Position numbers and translations under genes: made by a program. This document shows positions 6,395 through 8,147 of a stretch of DNA of 8,147 nucleotides, one piece after another. The stretch spans positions 1-8,147 of the forward strand of contig CAMZDY010000050.1 in the NCBI GenBank assembly GCA_947305585.1. Reading direction: 5' to 3'. This DNA is from an uncultured Verrucomicrobiota bacterium (GTDB lineage: Bacteria > Verrucomicrobiota > Kiritimatiellia > RFP12 > UBA1067). Below the pieces are notes generated by a model. It did no database searches and was not told where the DNA came from. It saw nothing but the letters and a program-made list of their open reading frames with translations. Numbering within the stretch: position 1 is the first letter of the stretch; the number at the start of each line of letters is the position of its first letter.

Positions 6395-7845
6395 TCCGCC
6401 TAAAGCCGAACACGGCTTGCTTCCTCGCCTTTACCGGGATCTTCGCGGTATTGGCGGGGTTTGTATTTTGGGGGTGCTGGAGCTGCAACTACGCTCCGGT
6501 GATGCCGGACCATCCGATCGTCTGGCCGCCGGACTACGGCGTGAGGCTCGGCCGGTGGCTGGAGGAATTTCTCCGCACCGGACGCTTCGAGCCGCTGGAA
6601 CTCTTCAATCTCGTCGGTTCGCCTTACTGGTGGCAGGAGTTCAAATACGCCTTTTGCCTGTACTTGAGCGGACTCGGGATGGCGTATTTCCTGCACGGCC
6701 GGGGGCTTTCACGCTTTGCCGCGTATTCCGGCGGACTCCTGCTCGCTTTCTGCGGCTACTGGTGCACGCTCTATTCGGCCGGACATTACGGCTGGTTCCA
6801 GTGGATGGCCTACGGCGTATTCGCGTTCGGGCTCGTGGACCGGGCGTTGGCGGGAGGGCGCTTGCGCCACTGGGTGCTCCTCGGTGCGGTTCTCGCTTGG
6901 GGCAGCATGCACCAGCCGGACCTGTGGCTGATCTTCACCGCCTTCACCTTTGTCTATTTCGTCTGCCGCTGGCTGGCGCTCGGCCGCAAGCTGGACTGGA
7001 GAGGGTGGTGCGCGGGAGCGCTTTCGTTCCTGCTCGTGGGCGCGCCGTCCTTTCTTAACGCCGGCCGGAACGACGTGGAAAGCCGAGACCGGCAGATCGA
7101 AGAGTCGGGTCAGGACCGTTGGACCTTCGCGACCAACTGGTCCATGCCGCCGGAAGATACGCTCGAGTTCTTCGTTCCCCGCATTCACGGCGACACCAGT
7201 TGCCAGTATACGCTTTACTATGCCCGCAAAGCCGGACGGGACACCGCGCCCTACACCGGACGTCTGGGCCGTCCAATGATGCCGGACGGACGCGAGGCGC
7301 CGCGCGGCAACTATCGCCAGCACTCGCTCTACGTGGGCTACGTGACCTGCATCCTGGCGGCGATCGGCGCGGTGCTGGGCCGCAAGCGCAAAACGGTCGT
7401 CTTCTTCGCGTTGTCGGCGCTGGTGTTCTGGCTTTTCTCGATGGGCCGCTACTGCGAAGCCGTCTACCGCCTCGTCTATGCGCTGCCGATGGGCGACTAT
7501 CTGCGCGCGCCGGTGAAGTGGCACCACCTGACGGAGTTTTGCCTTGTGGTGCTCGCCGCGCACGGAATCGACGCGCTGGCCAAAAAGTTCAACCGGGCTT
7601 ACTTGTGGTTGGCGCTCCTCGTTCTGTGGGGCGCGGCGGACCTGGCCCGGGTGGACGCCAAGTACTGCGCACCGGTGTGGCTGGGACGGCAGAAGCAGGT
7701 TCTCGCCGCCTCGCCGGAAGGATCTTCGGTGCCGCCTTTCAAACCGGACAAGGTGGCGCTGGCGCTGGGCGCCGTTTCGCTTTTGACCACGATTGGAGCA
7801 ATTGGATATGGAACGCTTTCTGCAACGCGTCGCCGACATTCTTGA
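6391..7845 (+). CDS. Polytopic membrane protein, YfhO/GT-C-like, function unknown
   Basis: A 484-residue protein with roughly 11-12 hydrophobic segments (about 9-30, 84-101, 109-128, 133-152, 160-173, 177-197, 205-222, 312-330, 335-350, 378-395, 402-418, 454-475). A large hydrophilic loop at about 223-311 contains WSMPPEDTLEFFVPRIHGDT. That loop, plus LRAPVKWHHLTEFCLVVLAA (371-390) before HGIDAL, recalls YfhO-type membrane proteins with a GT-C glycosyltransferase-like architecture, which act on lipid-linked sugars at the outer membrane face. It is much shorter than typical YfhO (over 800 residues), so substrate and even enzymatic role are open. I chose GTG 6391 because the first membrane helix begins right after it; the next in-frame ATG (6502) would delete that helix. 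There is no clear Shine-Dalgarno, so translation is probably coupled to ntpK through GTGA. The 3' end overlaps the next gene by 38 bases. Reading frame secure; family assignment moderate. Confidence 0.75.
   Translation: MIRLKPNTACFLAFTGIFAVLAGFVFWGCWSCNYAPVMPDHPIVWPPDYGVRLGRWLEEFLRTGRFEPLELFNLVGSPYWWQEFKYAFCLYLSGLGMAYFLHGRGLSRFAAYSGGLLLAFCGYWCTLYSAGHYGWFQWMAYGVFAFGLVDRALAGGRLRHWVLLGAVLAWGSMHQPDLWLIFTAFTFVYFVCRWLALGRKLDWRGWCAGALSFLLVGAPSFLNAGRNDVESRDRQIEESGQDRWTFATNWSMPPEDTLEFFVPRIHGDTSCQYTLYYARKAGRDTAPYTGRLGRPMMPDGREAPRGNYRQHSLYVGYVTCILAAIGAVLGRKRKTVVFFALSALVFWLFSMGRYCEAVYRLVYALPMGDYLRAPVKWHHLTEFCLVVLAAHGIDALAKKFNRAYLWLALLVLWGAADLARVDAKYCAPVWLGRQKQVLAASPEGSSVPPFKPDKVALALGAVSLLTTIGAIGYGTLSATRRRHS
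7795..7798 (+). promoter_or_regulatory. Ribosome binding site for the carrier-protein gene
   Basis: GGAG sits 9 bases before ATG 7808, inside the preceding membrane-protein gene. It favours ATG 7808 over the in-frame TTG at 7793, which overlaps this region and has no comparable site. Confidence 0.6.
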
Positions 7846-8017
7846 CGTGCCGTCCGTTTCGCCGGAGACGCGTTTCCGCGAGGTTCCCGGCTGGTGCAGT
7901 CTCATGGCGTTCGGACTCCTCGTCATGATGGAGAACGACTACGGACATCCGGTTTCCATCGGCGAATTCATGAAACTCGAAACGGCGGGCGAACTGTTTT
8001 CTGCAATTTCCACTTGA
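7808..8017 (+). CDS. Acyl-carrier-like protein with variant WCSL phosphopantetheine motif
   Basis: A 69-residue protein with the four-helix carrier pattern: helix I ERFLQRVADILD (2-13), acidic loop VSPETRFREVPG (17-28), the attachment motif WCSLMAFGLLVMM (29-41), and a C-terminal TAGELFSAI (59-67) like the T-x-x-D/E-L end of carrier proteins. S31 is the expected 4'-phosphopantetheine site. Residue 30 is Cys instead of the Asp found in nearly all DSL motifs. It would carry an acyl or aminoacyl group as a thioester in the cytosol, but no synthetase or transferase is beside it in the window. The gene overlaps the upstream membrane-protein gene by 38 bases, so the two are probably co-translated. 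The nifJ promoter's -35 box includes its stop codon. Fold assignment is good; the pathway is unknown. Confidence 0.78.
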   Translation: MERFLQRVADILDVPSVSPETRFREVPGWCSLMAFGLLVMMENDYGHPVSIGEFMKLETAGELFSAIST

Positions 8018-8050
8018 AATTTTCCCGAAATAGTGGTATAATACTTTACA
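8014..8050 (+). promoter_or_regulatory. Strong sigma-70-type promoter for nifJ
   Basis: TTGAAA (8014-8019) and TATAAT (8037-8042) are separated by exactly 17 bases, and TGG at 8034-8036 makes the -10 an extended one. The -35 box contains the stop codon of the carrier-protein gene. Predicted initiation is around 8049-8051. This is the best promoter in the window and implies high expression of the downstream oxidoreductase, independent of the ATPase operon. Confidence 0.85.
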
Positions 8051-8080
8051 ATGTCTTTAGATTCTTTCATCAACAACCCT

Positions 8081-8086
8081 AAGGAA
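8081..8086 (+). promoter_or_regulatory. Ribosome binding site for nifJ
   Basis: AAGGAA ends 8 bases before ATG 8095, and the conserved N-terminus of the oxidoreductase starts there. It implies a leader of about 45 bases from the predicted transcription start. Confidence 0.75.
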
Positions 8087-8094
8087 ATCAAGAT

Positions 8095-8147
8095 ATGGCA
8101 AAGAAGATAATGGTCGACGGCAACACCGCCGCCGCCAAGATTGCTTT
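8095..8147 (+). CDS. nifJ: Pyruvate:ferredoxin (flavodoxin) oxidoreductase, N-terminal fragment cut by window edge
   Basis: Only 17 complete codons are present (MAKKIMVDGNTAAAKIA). The N-terminus MAKK-x-M-x-DGNTAAA is characteristic of the single-chain pyruvate:ferredoxin/flavodoxin oxidoreductase family, where the segment leads into the first pyrimidine-binding domain. The full enzyme (about 1,170-1,200 residues in the family) oxidatively decarboxylates pyruvate to acetyl-CoA and CO2, using thiamine diphosphate and iron-sulfur clusters, in anaerobic cytosol. It has its own strong promoter and a good ribosome binding site. The identification rests on a short but distinctive match; related 2-oxoacid oxidoreductases are less likely. 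Confidence 0.82.
   Translation, partial: MAKKIMVDGNTAAAKIA

Noticed and set aside
6709..7926. Long minus-strand open frame (405 codons) opposite the membrane-protein and carrier genes
   Set aside because: The composition is Arg/His/Glu-rich with no domain pattern, as expected for the antisense of GC-rich hydrophobic coding. The + strand frame has coherent membrane helices.
8010..8036. Inverted repeat CCACT...AGTGG spanning the nifJ promoter spacer
   Set aside because: The arms are only 5 bases with a 17-base centre that is not symmetric, and AGTG is shared with the other promoter where no CCACT partner exists. Most likely coincidence, not an operator or terminator.

Overview
The window is a dense, GC-rich bacterial segment. 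Every recognisable gene is on the + strand, and no gap between genes exceeds about 80 bases. I see no tRNA, rRNA, CRISPR array, transposase or clear intrinsic terminator. The gene content suggests an anaerobic, fermentative bacterium: a V/A-type rotary ATPase instead of visible F-type genes, a cofactor-independent phosphoglycerate mutase, and the start of a pyruvate:ferredoxin (flavodoxin) oxidoreductase. The D-I-K order of the ATPase genes matches the order known in Chlamydia. A PVC-superphylum organism (Kiritimatiellota, Lentisphaerota or a relative) is a reasonable guess, but this is inference without any database comparison.

Region 1 (about 1-3647) holds housekeeping genes in tight succession: the ATP-pyrophosphatase/synthetase part of GMP synthase, apparently without a glutaminase domain; 2,3-bisphosphoglycerate-independent phosphoglycerate mutase; and an exported N-acetylmuramoyl-L-alanine amidase with a T7-lysozyme/PGRP-like zinc site. 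Gaps of 10 and 18 bases suggest one transcript.

Region 2 (about 3625-8017) is a second transcription unit. It starts at a perfect extended -10 promoter whose TG element is the amidase stop codon. The predicted transcript starts at or one base before the ATG of V-ATPase subunit D, so that mRNA is probably leaderless. Subunit D overlaps subunit I by ATGA. Subunit K follows after 20 bases and keeps all the side chains known to bind Na+ in Enterococcus hirae NtpK. K then overlaps, by GTGA, a polytopic membrane protein resembling the YfhO/GT-C group, which in turn overlaps by 38 bases a 69-residue acyl-carrier-like protein. The catalytic A and B subunits and the E stalk subunit are not beside this D-I-K block.

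Region 3 (about 8014-8147) contains a strong promoter (TTGAAA-17-TATAAT, also extended -10) embedded in the end of the carrier-protein gene. It drives the first 17 codons of pyruvate:ferredoxin oxidoreductase, which runs off the right edge. Both promoters share the 12-base element AGTGNTATAATA and both place an ATG 8-9 bases after the -10 box.

The metabolic genes fit together as lower glycolysis (GpmI) leading to pyruvate oxidation (NifJ), with an ion-pumping V-type ATPase for membrane energetics. The membrane protein/carrier pair riding on the ATPase transcript is the least explained part of the window.
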